This document shows positions 7,593-15,880 of a DNA stretch of 64,000 bases, piece after piece. Position 1 is the first letter of the stretch, and each line of letters starts with the position of its first letter. The translations under genes and the position numbers were made by a program. The notes beneath the pieces were generated by a model. It made no database searches and was not told the DNA's origin. It was given only the letters and a program-made list of their open reading frames with translations. This stretch comes from Nocardia sp. NBC_01327 (GTDB taxonomy: Bacteria > Actinomycetota > Actinomycetes > Mycobacteriales > Mycobacteriaceae): NCBI RefSeq assembly GCF_035958815.1, contig NZ_CP108383.1, positions 5,146,001-5,210,000 of the forward strand. Direction: 5' to 3'.

Positions 7593-9017
7593 TCACACGG
7601 CAGCCCCGAACCATTTCGGCAGGTGGTCGAGCAGATCCTGCTGATCGTCACCGACCCACGCGACGTGCCCGTCCGGCCGCAACAGCACCGCGGGCGCGTC
7701 CAACTCCTCGCTGATATCGACGACATGGTCGACCCGATCTGCCCAGCCTGCCACCGACAGCAACCCGGTTTGATCCAGCAGCAGTCCCCGACCGCCGTGC
7801 AGCAGTTCGTACAGACGACCCCGCTTCAGCGTGATGTCCCGCAGGCGCCGCCCCAGCAGTTCGTGCCCCTCGCCGAAGTCGTACCGAATCGCGATCGCGA
7901 CAATGTTCTCGATCAGATACCGGTTCACCACATCGAAATCCATCAGTTCCGACAGCAGCCGGCGCACTGCCTGCGCACCAGGTTCGAGCGACATCAATTC
8001 CATCTGCGCGCGGGTGTCGCTCAGCACGTCGGCGGCGACCGGATGCCGTTCGGCCTGGTAGCTGTCCAACAGCCCGTCCGGCGCCCAGCCATTGACAGCA
8101 GCGGCGAGTTTCCAGCCCAGATTGAACGCGTCCTGGATACCGAGATTGAGGCCCTGCCCGCCCATCGGCGGGTGGACATGTGCGGCATCGCCGGCCAAAA
8201 GTACGCGGCCGACCCGATAATGCTCGGCCTGCCGTGTGGCGTCGCCGAAGCGGGACAGCCAGCGCGGCGAGTGCACACCGAAATCGGTGCCGGCGGTCGC
8301 CATCAGCTGCTGTTTCACCTCATCCAAAGTAGGTGGGACGGTGCGATCTTCGGCCACACCCTCGGCGGGCACGACCAGGCGGAAGATTCCACCCCCGAGC
8401 GGCATGGCGCCGAATCGCAGCTGTGTCTTGCGGACCTCGGTCATCACGGCGGTAAGCGTTTCCGCCGAGGCGGTGAGCTCCACCTCGCCCAGCAGCGTAT
8501 CCACCTTGCTCGACTCACCGGGGAATTCGACGCCCAGCAGCTTGCGCACCGTACTGCGGCCGCCGTCGCAACCGACGAGGTAGCGCGAGCGCAACTGCGT
8601 GCCGTCGGCCAGTTCGACGGTCACCCCCTCCTCATCTTGAATGAACCCGAGTACTTCACTGCCACTGCGAATTTCGACGCCGACCTCGAGGGCATGTTCG
8701 GTCAGCAGGTGGACCGTGACCGGCTGCGGGATGCTGAGGACGTACGCATGCGTGGTGTCCAGCCGCTCCGGTTGCGGCTTACTGATGCCCGCGAAGAACC
8801 CTCCGAGCGGGTGCTGCTTGCCGAGCGCGAGGAACCGGTCCAGCAGACCGCGCTGGTCCATCACCTCGATGGTGCGCGCGTGCATGCCCAGCGCACGCAC
8901 AATCTTGGTCGGCTCGGCCTCCTTCTCCAGCACGAGCGCCCGCACCCCGTGCAGTCGCAATTCGGTGGCCAGCATCAAGCCCGTCGGCCCGGCACCGGCA
9001 ACGATCACATCAATCAT
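7593..9017 (-). CDS. rox: Rifampicin monooxygenase (Rox), first copy behind an RAE
   Basis: 474 residues from ATG 9017, with a strong GGGGG Shine-Dalgarno 4 bases upstream. The domains match copy two: GAGPTGLMLA, GCDGGRSTVRK, GDAAHVHPPMGGQGLN, and the shared C-terminal thioredoxin-like fold. From memory of the Nocardia Rox sequence, this copy (QRGLLDRFLALGKQHPLGGFF, VRKTQLRFGAMPLGGG) is the closer match to the characterised enzyme, which adds oxygen to the naphthoquinone of rifampicin and triggers ring opening. An RAE lies 56-76 bases upstream, so rifamycin-inducible expression is expected. First gene of a two-gene operon. Confidence 0.88.
   Translation of the reverse strand: MIDVIVAGAGPTGLMLATELRLHGVRALVLEKEAEPTKIVRALGMHARTIEVMDQRGLLDRFLALGKQHPLGGFFAGISKPQPERLDTTHAYVLSIPQPVTVHLLTEHALEVGVEIRSGSEVLGFIQDEEGVTVELADGTQLRSRYLVGCDGGRSTVRKLLGVEFPGESSKVDTLLGEVELTASAETLTAVMTEVRKTQLRFGAMPLGGGIFRLVVPAEGVAEDRTVPPTLDEVKQQLMATAGTDFGVHSPRWLSRFGDATRQAEHYRVGRVLLAGDAAHVHPPMGGQGLNLGIQDAFNLGWKLAAAVNGWAPDGLLDSYQAERHPVAADVLSDTRAQMELMSLEPGAQAVRRLLSELMDFDVVNRYLIENIVAIAIRYDFGEGHELLGRRLRDITLKRGRLYELLHGGRGLLLDQTGLLSVAGWADRVDHVVDISEELDAPAVLLRPDGHVAWVGDDQQDLLDHLPKWFGAAV
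7607..7800. repeat. Direct repeat B: 3' end of rox copy one
   Basis: Partner of the repeat at 6141-6334, offset by 1,466 bases. Recombination between the copies would delete one gene or create a chimeric rox. Confidence 0.85.
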
Positions 9018-9072
9018 CGAACCCCCTGTTTCCGCTGGTTATGGCTTCGGCTGGAGATTCTGCAGCACGACC

Positions 9073-9093
9073 GGGGTCTTGCCGCAAGCCCCC
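9073..9093 (-). promoter_or_regulatory. Rifamycin-associated element (RAE) upstream of rox
   Basis: On the reverse strand this reads GGGGGCTTGCGGCAAGACCCC, written here as the arms GGGG-CTTGC and GCAAG-CCCC around a central G. It matches the inverted-repeat RAE known upstream of rifamycin-inactivating genes (rox, rgt, rph, arr, helR) in actinobacteria. It ends 56 bases before the rox ATG. A possible -35 (TTGCGG) lies inside the element, with a weak -10 (CAGAAT) 19 bases downstream; those promoter boxes are inference. No second RAE exists before rox copy two. Confidence 0.85.
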
Positions 9094-9111
9094 GGGTGCG
9101 CTATATGTTGA

Positions 9112-9372
9112 GAGGGGGAAGGACATACATCCGGAGATGGTCGCGCATACGGTCGCGGCGTGATCACCCGTTCCGCTGCCGGGCTGACTCGCATCGCTTT
9201 GGCGCTGCCCGGTATCGAGCATTCCGAAATCCATTGTGACGCTGCCAATATCCGCAGTGCCGAGGTGGCTCGACGGCTGGGCTACCGCCTCGACCGGATC
9301 GAGCCACGTGAGGTTCGTGCGCCTGCGGAGTCGGGTTGTGGGATGTTCTGGATCAAAGACCGTCAGGGGTGA
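9112..9372 (+). pseudogene. GNAT N-acetyltransferase remnant (C-terminal half)
   Basis: The open frame after a TGA at 9109-9111 encodes the second half of a RimJ/RimL-type GNAT: an acetyl-CoA loop-like ...GRAYGRGVITRSAAGLTRIAL..., then IHCDAANIRSAEVARRLGYRL and the closing GMFWIKDR. The first ~90 residues of a normal GNAT are absent, replaced by the rox promoter region. A GTG at 9160 could give a 70-residue product, but it lacks most of the fold. Probably a dead leftover from the rearrangement that brought rox here. Confidence 0.7.
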
Positions 9373-9397
9373 GTATTGCTGACCGGGTCCGCGGCGG

Positions 9398-10192
9398 TCA
9401 GTGGCCGTTGGATCCGGTGGTCAGGTCCGAGGGCAGCGGGCCGTGCGGAATGATCGGGGTGCCGAGATATGGGTGCCCACCGAAGATCTGGATTGCGGCG
9501 TAGACCGGTTCGACGATGGCCTTGCCGTCGGTGGTGGTCCCCTTGTAGTTGCCGATCAGGGTGATACTGCCGTCGGGCTGGTAACCGTAGACGGGTGAAC
9601 CCGAGTCGCCGGGGCCGCCGATCCAGCTCCCGGCCGGGGGCGCGACCAGCAGCACGCACGTACTGGTTCCGGTGCCGGCGGCCTGGCATTTGGCGGTCGG
9701 CCCGATCGAGTCCGCGACGCCGCAGGCCTCGTGCATGGCCGCCGTCGTGGCATTCCATCCCGAATGACACACTCGCTCACCCGATTTGACATCGCCCTCC
9801 GCGGCGTACCCGGACACCGTCAGCACCGTTCCGTCCGACAGGGTGATCGACGAGGATAGATCCGCCGACGCCGGAGACACGACCGACAGGTCGGCGTCGC
9901 GGGTGGACTTCAGTGTCGTCATGGTGGTCACGGGAACACCGTTGAACGCGGTCGACGTAACCTGTTGGCCCACATCCGAGACCAGATGTGCGACGGTGAC
10001 ATGTCCGACCGGAGCGCCGGAGTCGTCGGCCCAGGCGTAACCGATGGTGCCGCAGGCAACCGCCGTACATGCCTGGAATCCACCACCGGGCGCGGGCAGA
10101 CCAGGCTGCGCCGACGCTGCCGGCAGCACCGCCGACACACTTAACGCCGCAGCGGTGAAAGCCAATTTGCGAACTGATAACGGTGCGGTCAT
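9398..10192 (-). CDS. Secreted chymotrypsin-fold (S1-type) serine protease
   Basis: ATG 10192 is chosen because it begins a textbook signal peptide (MTAPLSVRKLAFTAAAL...PAASA, cleavage after about residue 28). The mature part (~235 residues) has a His in VTVAHLVSD, an Asp in DADLSVV and the nucleophile motif GDSGSPV, in the order of a chymotrypsin triad. Four Cys residues (CTAVAC, VCHSG, EACG, CVLL) may form disulfides. Actinobacterial proteins of this type are exported and often of unknown substrate. Single gene, transcribed toward the GNAT remnant. Confidence 0.8.
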   Translation of the reverse strand: MTAPLSVRKLAFTAAALSVSAVLPAASAQPGLPAPGGGFQACTAVACGTIGYAWADDSGAPVGHVTVAHLVSDVGQQVTSTAFNGVPVTTMTTLKSTRDADLSVVSPASADLSSSITLSDGTVLTVSGYAAEGDVKSGERVCHSGWNATTAAMHEACGVADSIGPTAKCQAAGTGTSTCVLLVAPPAGSWIGGPGDSGSPVYGYQPDGSITLIGNYKGTTTDGKAIVEPVYAAIQIFGGHPYLGTPIIPHGPLPSDLTTGSNGH

Positions 10193-10351
10193 GCCGCAGA
10201 TATTTACACAAAGATTCGGCGTCAGATCACAACGCGCAGGGCCTGATTGAAATATTTGCCGCGAATGCGCCACCTGGATGTTTGCGCCATTTGCACACTT
10301 GCCGCGGCTGCAGATAACGCACCGATGGCACCGGCCCTCGGCAGCAACCGA

Positions 10352-10705
10352 TCAGGTGGTGGCCCGGTCGAGTTTCTTGCGGGCGTCGGCGAACCAGGCC
10401 TGGGTGCCGGTGAGGCCGGACGCGATCTCCTTGCGGGCGCCTTGGAATCCGTAGAGGTCTCCGGCGAAGCGGGTCAGCACCGAGCCCTCGTGCTCCTCGA
10501 GTTCTTCCAGGAGCGCGACATCACCCAGCAGATATGCGACACCGGCGACTTCACCGGCCGACCACACGTCGCGATAGTCGTCCCACCCGTGCTGCTTGAC
10601 CGCGACGGCCCGCTCGATCAGCGTCGTCTGCAGCGCAGCACGGTCGGCGTCGCTGGGCTGCCGCGCCTTCAGATGGTCCCAGCTGATCGGTTCTGCATCG
10701 GACAA
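10352..10705 (-). CDS. Hypothetical soluble protein, 117 aa
   Basis: Helical, charged protein (MSDAEPISWDHLKARQPSDADRA...), with no signal peptide or metal motif. Family not recognised. It lies 160 bases upstream of the protease in the same direction, and its 5' side diverges from the exporter gene across ~250 bases. Composition and codon use are normal for the locus. Confidence 0.55.
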   Translation of the reverse strand: MSDAEPISWDHLKARQPSDADRAALQTTLIERAVAVKQHGWDDYRDVWSAGEVAGVAYLLGDVALLEELEEHEGSVLTRFAGDLYGFQGARKEIASGLTGTQAWFADARKKLDRATT

Positions 10706-10955
10706 GTCGGATTCCGTCCCTGAGGTCTGGTATCAGCGGTGCTGCTCGAGTCCAGCTTTGCACGGGGGAGCGGAGCGAGACGCCGCGGGTGATCGTGTCG
10801 GGTAGGCGAAACTGCCTGTCCGCATTTTGCCTTCCCGACACCTCGGCTCGTCATTAGCGTTGGTGATGCACCCTGGCCGGCGGGGTGCATCCACCGAATC
10901 ATCAGGGACGCGGCAGCTCGATGCGCTGCGCGTCCGCTCAGAATCAGGGGTTTTC

Positions 10956-12560
10956 ATGGCCACGACTGCCGGTGCTGTACTCGGACAATCGAAACGACAA
11001 GTCGGTGGTGCACCCTCCCGGCCCGGGGTGGTGCTGTTCATCGTGTGCACCGCGATCTTCATGCTGATGCTCGACGCCACCGTGGTGTCGGCCGCACTCG
11101 CCGATATCCGGAGTGATTTCGACTCGTCCATCGATGGGCTGCAGTGGGTGATCGACGCCTATGCCCTGCCCCTCGCCGGACTGCTGCTGACCCTCGGAAC
11201 AGCTGGTGACCGGTTCGGCCGCAAACGGGTATTCCTGTGCGGCATGACGGTTTTCACCGGCGCGTCACTGGCGCTGGTGCTGTCGGGAACCATTCTTCAG
11301 TTGAATGCGCTGCGTGCAGTCCAAGGTGTCGGTGCGGCAATGCTTTTCGCCACCGCACTGCCGCTGCTCGCGGTGGCGTACCCGGATGCACGCGCACGGG
11401 CCAAGGCGATCGGGATCTACAGCGCGGTCATGGCCGCCGCCACGGTGGCCGGTCCGGTCATCGGTGGTGCTCTGGTCACCGCCTTCGGATGGCGGTCCAT
11501 CTTCACGATCAATGTGCCTATCGGAGTGGTGATCTTCGCGCTGGCCCTGCGGCGTCTGCCCGAAACACCGCGCCACCCCGACCGCCGTACGGATTGGCTC
11601 GGCTCGATCCTGCTGTCGGGCGGCTTGCTGGCGGGAGTTCTGGGCCTGACCCGAGGTAACTCCCTCGGCTGGACGTCCCTGACCATCGGGATCCTCGCGG
11701 CCACTTCGGCGGTTCTGCTGACGCTGTTCATGGTGTGGCAGTTCCGCGCCACCCATGCGCTGTTCGATGTATCCATGCTGCGCAAGCCAGGATTCGCCGG
11801 CATCGCGATCATCGCGGTCGCACATATGGCGACGCTCATGGCCGCCTCCAACTACCTGGCCATCTTTTTGATCAACACCATGGGCTTCACTCCGCTGCAG
11901 ATGGGCGTGCGTCTGGTGCCGCTGAGTATCGCGGCCCTGGTGGCCGCGCCGCTGGGAGCGGTTCTGGCCAAACGAGTTCCGACCGCGGTATCCCTTCCGG
12001 CCACCATGGGTCTGGTCGTGCTCGGAATGTGGCTGCTCGGCGGTATCGACAGCACCGACTCCTGGATTCATTTCGTGCCCGGAATGATTATCGGGGGCGC
12101 GGGACTGGGTGCGATCACGACCGTGAATCAGGCGGCGGCACTGACCTTCGCCTCCGATGAGAACGCGGGAATGGCCAGCGCGACCTTCGGAACCCTGCGC
12201 CAAGTCGGCATGGCGGTCGGCGTAGCGGGACTGGGAGCGATGTTCAGCCACCGCGCACGCGATGCGGCGGCGCACGGACTGGATGCCATCCAGTCCGCCC
12301 ACAATGTCACTGTGACGCCAGACCTGCGCACCCAGTTCCTGGACGGTGTCGCCGCCGGCGGCGGAACCAACGTGGTCCATGCGGTGCCGCCGGAATTCGC
12401 CTCGGCGACTCCGCTTTTGACCGATACCGCGCATACGGCGTCGATCGAGGGCCTGAACGCGCTGTTCACCCTCGGCACCGAAACCGCCCTGGCCGCCACC
12501 CTCGTTGCCGCGGTCTTCTTCGCCGCCGGGAAGTGGTTCGCTACCCGGCGGCTCGGGTAG
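10956..12560 (+). CDS. DHA2 (EmrB/QacA) family MFS drug exporter
   Basis: 534 residues from ATG 10956; earlier in-frame starts would add an unlikely polar leader. Fourteen hydrophobic segments are evident, the hallmark of DHA2 (14-TMS) proton-driven multidrug exporters. Motifs seen: LDATVVSAAL in TM1, GDRFGRKRVFL (motif A) in the TM2-3 loop, and an antiporter-type GPVIGGALVTAFGWRSIFTINVPIG in TM5. A ~90-residue loop precedes the last helix. It exports hydrophobic or cationic compounds. The 3' end overlaps the convergent AraC gene by 20 bases, a common regulator-transporter arrangement. Confidence 0.9.
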   Translation: MATTAGAVLGQSKRQVGGAPSRPGVVLFIVCTAIFMLMLDATVVSAALADIRSDFDSSIDGLQWVIDAYALPLAGLLLTLGTAGDRFGRKRVFLCGMTVFTGASLALVLSGTILQLNALRAVQGVGAAMLFATALPLLAVAYPDARARAKAIGIYSAVMAAATVAGPVIGGALVTAFGWRSIFTINVPIGVVIFALALRRLPETPRHPDRRTDWLGSILLSGGLLAGVLGLTRGNSLGWTSLTIGILAATSAVLLTLFMVWQFRATHALFDVSMLRKPGFAGIAIIAVAHMATLMAASNYLAIFLINTMGFTPLQMGVRLVPLSIAALVAAPLGAVLAKRVPTAVSLPATMGLVVLGMWLLGGIDSTDSWIHFVPGMIIGGAGLGAITTVNQAAALTFASDENAGMASATFGTLRQVGMAVGVAGLGAMFSHRARDAAAHGLDAIQSAHNVTVTPDLRTQFLDGVAAGGGTNVVHAVPPEFASATPLLTDTAHTASIEGLNALFTLGTETALAATLVAAVFFAAGKWFATRRLG

Positions 12561-13350
12561 CCACACCGCCTGCGCTGCTGCCGAGATCGGTACCGCTCCC
12601 ACCGAAGAACACCGCCGGGGTGGTACCGATTTCGCGGCGGAACGCGGTGATGAACGAACTCGCCGTGGTGTAGCCGACCGCCCGGGCGACCCGCGAAATC
12701 GGCTGTCCCGCACCGAGCAACGGCAAAGCGGAGTTGAGGCGCTCGAGCGCTCGCCAGCGCTCGAAGCTGGTACCGGTCTCGGACCGGAAACGTCGCGACA
12801 GCGTACGCGCCGAGACCGACAGTTCCCGGGCCCACATATCGAGACTGCGCGCGTCCGCGGGATTCTCCTTGAGCGCGAGCGCGACTCGGCGCGCACCGGG
12901 GTCGGTCGGCAGCACCACCGGCATCACCGTCGCCGGCATGGGAACCATCAGATCCCACAGCACCGCATTGCCGCGAGCACGCCGGTCGGGCACGTGGTTC
13001 GGCAGCGTCGAGAGATACGTCATCAGGGGACCGATCAGCCCCGAGGCGTCGACGACGGTGGGCTGCCGCCAATCCAGTGGACAATCGGCCGCCTCGAAAT
13101 ACAGCGACAACATCTCAGCTGAGGCCGCAGGCACCACGGAATGGGGTGTCCCACCGGGAATCCAGAGCGCCCGCGCCCGCTGCACCACCCACCGGCACTC
13201 CTCGGCCACCATCGTGAGCACACCCTCCGCCGCCCAGGTCAGCTGATGCTGCGGGTGCACATGCGTCACCAGCCCGGTCGCGGACTCCAGCGGAATCACA
13301 ATGCTCGGAAAATCCGCGTAGTCGAGGGTGGGGTAGTGCTCCTGCCGCAT
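12541..13350 (-). CDS. AraC family transcriptional regulator
   Basis: 269 residues. N-terminal cupin-like sensor (AraC_binding; HPQHQLTWAAEGVLTMV, WIPGGTPHSV) and C-terminal double helix-turn-helix (about 165-250: DMWARELSVSARTLSRRFRSE, then RVARAVGYTTASSFITAFRRE). Same layout as NimR-type regulators of drug exporters. The gene converges on the MFS gene with a 20-base overlap at the 3' ends, so control may be through its own site upstream of 10956; no operator was identified there. Confidence 0.88.
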   Translation of the reverse strand: MRQEHYPTLDYADFPSIVIPLESATGLVTHVHPQHQLTWAAEGVLTMVAEECRWVVQRARALWIPGGTPHSVVPAASAEMLSLYFEAADCPLDWRQPTVVDASGLIGPLMTYLSTLPNHVPDRRARGNAVLWDLMVPMPATVMPVVLPTDPGARRVALALKENPADARSLDMWARELSVSARTLSRRFRSETGTSFERWRALERLNSALPLLGAGQPISRVARAVGYTTASSFITAFRREIGTTPAVFFGGSGTDLGSSAGGVATRAAG

Positions 13351-13463
13351 ATGACCAAAGTAGTGGCCCCCGTCCGAACTTTTCGCTCTCGCGACGGAAA
13401 TGGGACGGGTGTACAGGGGTGCACAGTTTTTGAGGGGTTCCGTTGTGGTTACGTAGCGTATGG

Positions 13464-13520
13464 CGTGACCAAACGAAACGTAATGGATTCTGGTGTTGAC
13501 GGGGGATATGGCGAAGCCTG
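13464..13520 (+). other. Possible 18-codon peptide ahead of a strong hairpin
   Basis: GTG ACC AAA ... GCC TGA encodes a short peptide (MTKRNVMDSGVDGGYGEA) whose stop codon lies inside the first arm of the hairpin at 13518-13552. That geometry resembles a leader peptide with an attenuator before the coiled-coil gene, but there is no good ribosome-binding site and it may be chance. Confidence 0.2.
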
Positions 13521-13552
13521 ACCCCCGATAACGTTCACTTATCGGGGGTCAG
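13518..13552. terminator. Perfect 14-bp hairpin (terminator or attenuator)
   Basis: Arms 13518-13531 and 13539-13552 pair perfectly over 14 bases (ctgacccccgataa and its complement) around the 7-base loop cgttcac. No run of T follows. It lies between the AraC start and the gene at 13638, so it may be an attenuator or a structured leader rather than a gene-end terminator. Confidence 0.6.
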
Positions 13553-13578
13553 GACGGTGAGGTTTGGTTTGGGGCTCA

Positions 13579-13625
13579 AAACGATTCGTTTCGTGTTGTT
13601 GCGTTGGAAATGACGAAACCAACGC
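13579..13625. promoter_or_regulatory. Operator-like palindromes upstream of the coiled-coil gene
   Basis: Two perfect inverted repeats: AAACGA-T-TCGTTT at 13579-13591, and GCGTTGG...CCAACGC at 13601-13625 with an 11-base spacer. They end 13 bases before the GTG at 13638, so a bound protein would block that gene. Two more copies of the ACGAAAC/GTTTCGT-like half-site lie nearby (13479 region and 13614). Confidence 0.5.
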
Positions 13626-13637
13626 TACGATTTTGCG

Positions 13638-14747
13638 GTGGCTAGCACCTGTAACTACCCGGGATGTACCCGAACGATTACGCGCGACGGGAGTCCCGGA
13701 CGACCCTCCGAATACTGTGATCACCCGGACCACACCCGGTGGCGGGCCTGGCGAGAGCGCCAGCGGATACAACAGGGGGAGGTCGAGGCACCTGCCGCGA
13801 ACGTCACTGTGACGCAACAGGGTCCAGCTGGGGTTGCGCGAATGCGGGCCGATGAGTTGCTGATTCAGTTCCGGACGCTGGCGGACCAGCTCGGGAACAC
13901 GCTGTCGGGGGCGGTGGCCGAGCTGTCCACGCTGGCTGATCCCTCGGTGGCCGAGGCGCAGATTCAGGCTGTGCAGGCGGATGCGGCGCGACGGATTGCC
14001 GAATCCGAGATGGCGGCTTCCGCGGCCGAGAGGCTGCGCCGTGAGGCTGAGGAGTCCAGGGCGGCAGCGGAGGCCGCAGCGGAGGATGCGGCGTTCGCTG
14101 CCGAGGTGGCCGAGGCGCGTATCGCGGAGGCGCACAGCTCTCGTGACGATGCCCTGCGGGAAGTCGAGCGTATGACCAAGCAGGCGGCCGAGGATGTCTT
14201 CGCCGCGCGCACCGAGGCGGACGCCGAGATTCGTACTGCCCGAAGCGAGGCTGCCGATGATGTCGAGCGTGCCCGCCAGCAGGCGACGGAGGAGATCGAG
14301 AAGGCGCGGTCCAAGGCCGCTACCGAGGTGGAGCAGGTGCGGCGCGACAGCACCCAGCGTATGACGGCCGCGGCCGCCGAACGCGACCTCGCCGTACAGC
14401 GTGCCGCCGATGCCGAGCGCGCCATCGAACGCGCGGAACAGGCTGTGGCCGAACGCAATCAGGTGCTCGTCGAGACGCGTGACGAGGTCAGGCGCCTGCG
14501 CGAGGAACTCGAGCGCTCCCGTGCCGAACTTGCCGATTTCCGCCGTCAGGCGGCCGTCGATATTGCTACTGTGCGTACCGAATCGGCGACTGCCCTGGAG
14601 CAGGCGAGCAAGGAGTCCGCCGCCCGGCTGGCAACCCTCGACGATGCGCGCGCGCAAACCCTGGCTCGGGCCGAGCGCGCGGAAAGCCAACTCGACGGTC
14701 TGCTGGCCGAACGGACCACGAAGGCGGTGGAGACCGGGCGCGTCTAG
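13638..14747 (+). CDS. Zinc-knuckle and long coiled-coil protein
   Basis: 369 residues from GTG 13638. The N-terminal ~35 residues hold a small Cys/His cluster (CNYPGCTRTI...YCDHPDH) resembling the Cys knuckle at the head of actinobacterial KfrA-like and DUF-type DNA-binding proteins. From about 75 to 360 the sequence is an almost unbroken alpha-helical coiled coil rich in Ala, Glu and Arg with heptad spacing. Such proteins act as DNA-associated or cytoskeleton-like filaments (KfrA, Wag31-like), but the precise role here is not known. A palindromic operator precedes it, which suggests autoregulation. Confidence 0.6.
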   Translation: MASTCNYPGCTRTITRDGSPGRPSEYCDHPDHTRWRAWRERQRIQQGEVEAPAANVTVTQQGPAGVARMRADELLIQFRTLADQLGNTLSGAVAELSTLADPSVAEAQIQAVQADAARRIAESEMAASAAERLRREAEESRAAAEAAAEDAAFAAEVAEARIAEAHSSRDDALREVERMTKQAAEDVFAARTEADAEIRTARSEAADDVERARQQATEEIEKARSKAATEVEQVRRDSTQRMTAAAAERDLAVQRAADAERAIERAEQAVAERNQVLVETRDEVRRLREELERSRAELADFRRQAAVDIATVRTESATALEQASKESAARLATLDDARAQTLARAERAESQLDGLLAERTTKAVETGRV

Positions 14748-15002
14748 CCGGGAAAGCCCAGCTCGCGAGTGTTTGTCCGGTTCATCAACTTTCGGCGTCT
14801 TGCCCAACTGTCCAGTACATCTGAAATGACATCGGAACGTGCAACGATGCGGCAGATTTCCTGGGGTGTGCAGCTGTATCGTCAGGGTGAAAGAGCGCTC
14901 AGTGTGGACCTGATCTGGAATGATCTTCAGCAAAGGTTCTGGCCGACAGGACTACCCGTGCTACCGGCGACCGCCGGCGCACGGAAGGTAAAGGGGTGTC
15001 AC

Positions 15003-15800
15003 TTGAATATCAACGCCATGCGAGCGCGGCAATCCCGGCCGAGTGTGGCGCGCGTGTACAGCTACGTGCTCGGTGGACGAGACAACTACGGCGTCGACAA
15101 GAATGTCGGCGACTACTTCATGGGCGACTTGCCCGGGTCCGAGCAGCTCGCGATTACGAACCGGGAGGCTGTCCTCCGCGCTGTGCAAAGCATGGCGGCC
15201 GACGGCATTCGTCAGTTCATCGATATGGGGTGCGGGCTGCCCGCGGAGCAGAACGTCCACGAGGTGATCCGCCGGCTGCAGCCGGACGCGCGGGTCGTCT
15301 ACGTCGACAATGATCCGTTTGTGGTCGCGCACGGGCGAGCGCTGCTCGCCATCGACGACGGCATCGAAATGGTCGAAGGCGATGTCAGCAAGACCTCCTG
15401 GATGCGTGAACATCCGGCGGTCGCGCGCCTGATCGACTTCGAGGAGCCGGTCGGTCTCCTCTTCGCGGTCACGCTGAGCTTCCTGGAGGACGAGGAAGAT
15501 CCGGCGGGCGTCGTAAAGTACTGGGCCGCCCAGGTGCCGGCCGGTAGCCGAATCTACATCTCGCACTTCCGTTCCGGCCGTACCCGCGAGGCCGTTGCCA
15601 CCGAACGGAAGATTCTGGAGGCCTTCGGTCACGGCCGCTGGCGCACCGATGAGGAGATCGAAGCCTTGTTCGGCGATCTGGAGCTGCTCGAGCCGGGCGT
15701 GACCCCGTGCGTGAAGTGGCGTCCGGTGTCCGATGCGACCGTGCACGAACTCAGCATCTGGGAGGAGATGATCGTCTCCGGGATGGCCCGCAAGGGCTAG
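15003..15800 (+). CDS. DUF574 family S-adenosyl-methionine-dependent methyltransferase
   Basis: 265 residues from TTG 15003, with AAGGGG 6 bases upstream. The open frame extends back to 14769, but that part lacks family similarity. Family motifs are clear: ARVYSYVLGGRDNYGVDKNVG at the N-terminus, the SAM loop FIDMGCGLPAEQNVHEV, the acidic strand VVYVDNDPFVVAHGRALL, and late ISHFRSG. This is the large actinomycete S-adenosyl methyltransferase family (PF04672), whose substrates are mostly unknown. A rho-independent-type hairpin follows the gene. Confidence 0.88.
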   Translation: MNINAMRARQSRPSVARVYSYVLGGRDNYGVDKNVGDYFMGDLPGSEQLAITNREAVLRAVQSMAADGIRQFIDMGCGLPAEQNVHEVIRRLQPDARVVYVDNDPFVVAHGRALLAIDDGIEMVEGDVSKTSWMREHPAVARLIDFEEPVGLLFAVTLSFLEDEEDPAGVVKYWAAQVPAGSRIYISHFRSGRTREAVATERKILEAFGHGRWRTDEEIEALFGDLELLEPGVTPCVKWRPVSDATVHELSIWEEMIVSGMARKG

Positions 15801-15823
15801 TTCAGCACGGGCACAAGAGATTT

Positions 15824-15865
15824 CGGCCCCCGATCCGGCACTATCGCCGGGCGGGGGCCGTTTCT
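15824..15865. terminator. Hairpin terminator between methyltransferase and yggT
   Basis: cggcccccg (15824-15832) pairs with cgggggccg (15852-15860) and is followed by tttcttt. It serves the methyltransferase gene and, read the other way, could serve the convergent yggT. Confidence 0.8.
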
Positions 15866-15880
15866 TTCACACGTGGTTCT

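Noticed and set aside
7578..9239. 553-codon forward open frame over rox copy one
   Set aside because: Antisense frame of a strongly conserved enzyme; His/Gln/Arg-rich without a domain.
11265..12896. 543-codon reverse open frame over the MFS gene
   Set aside because: Antisense to a clear 14-TM transporter; low-complexity Arg/Gly/His product with no domain.
13539..14933. Long reverse-strand open frame opposite the coiled-coil gene
   Set aside because: It is the antisense shadow of an Ala/Glu/Arg-rich gene: no start with ribosome-binding site, no domain, and composition typical of reversed GC-rich coding DNA.
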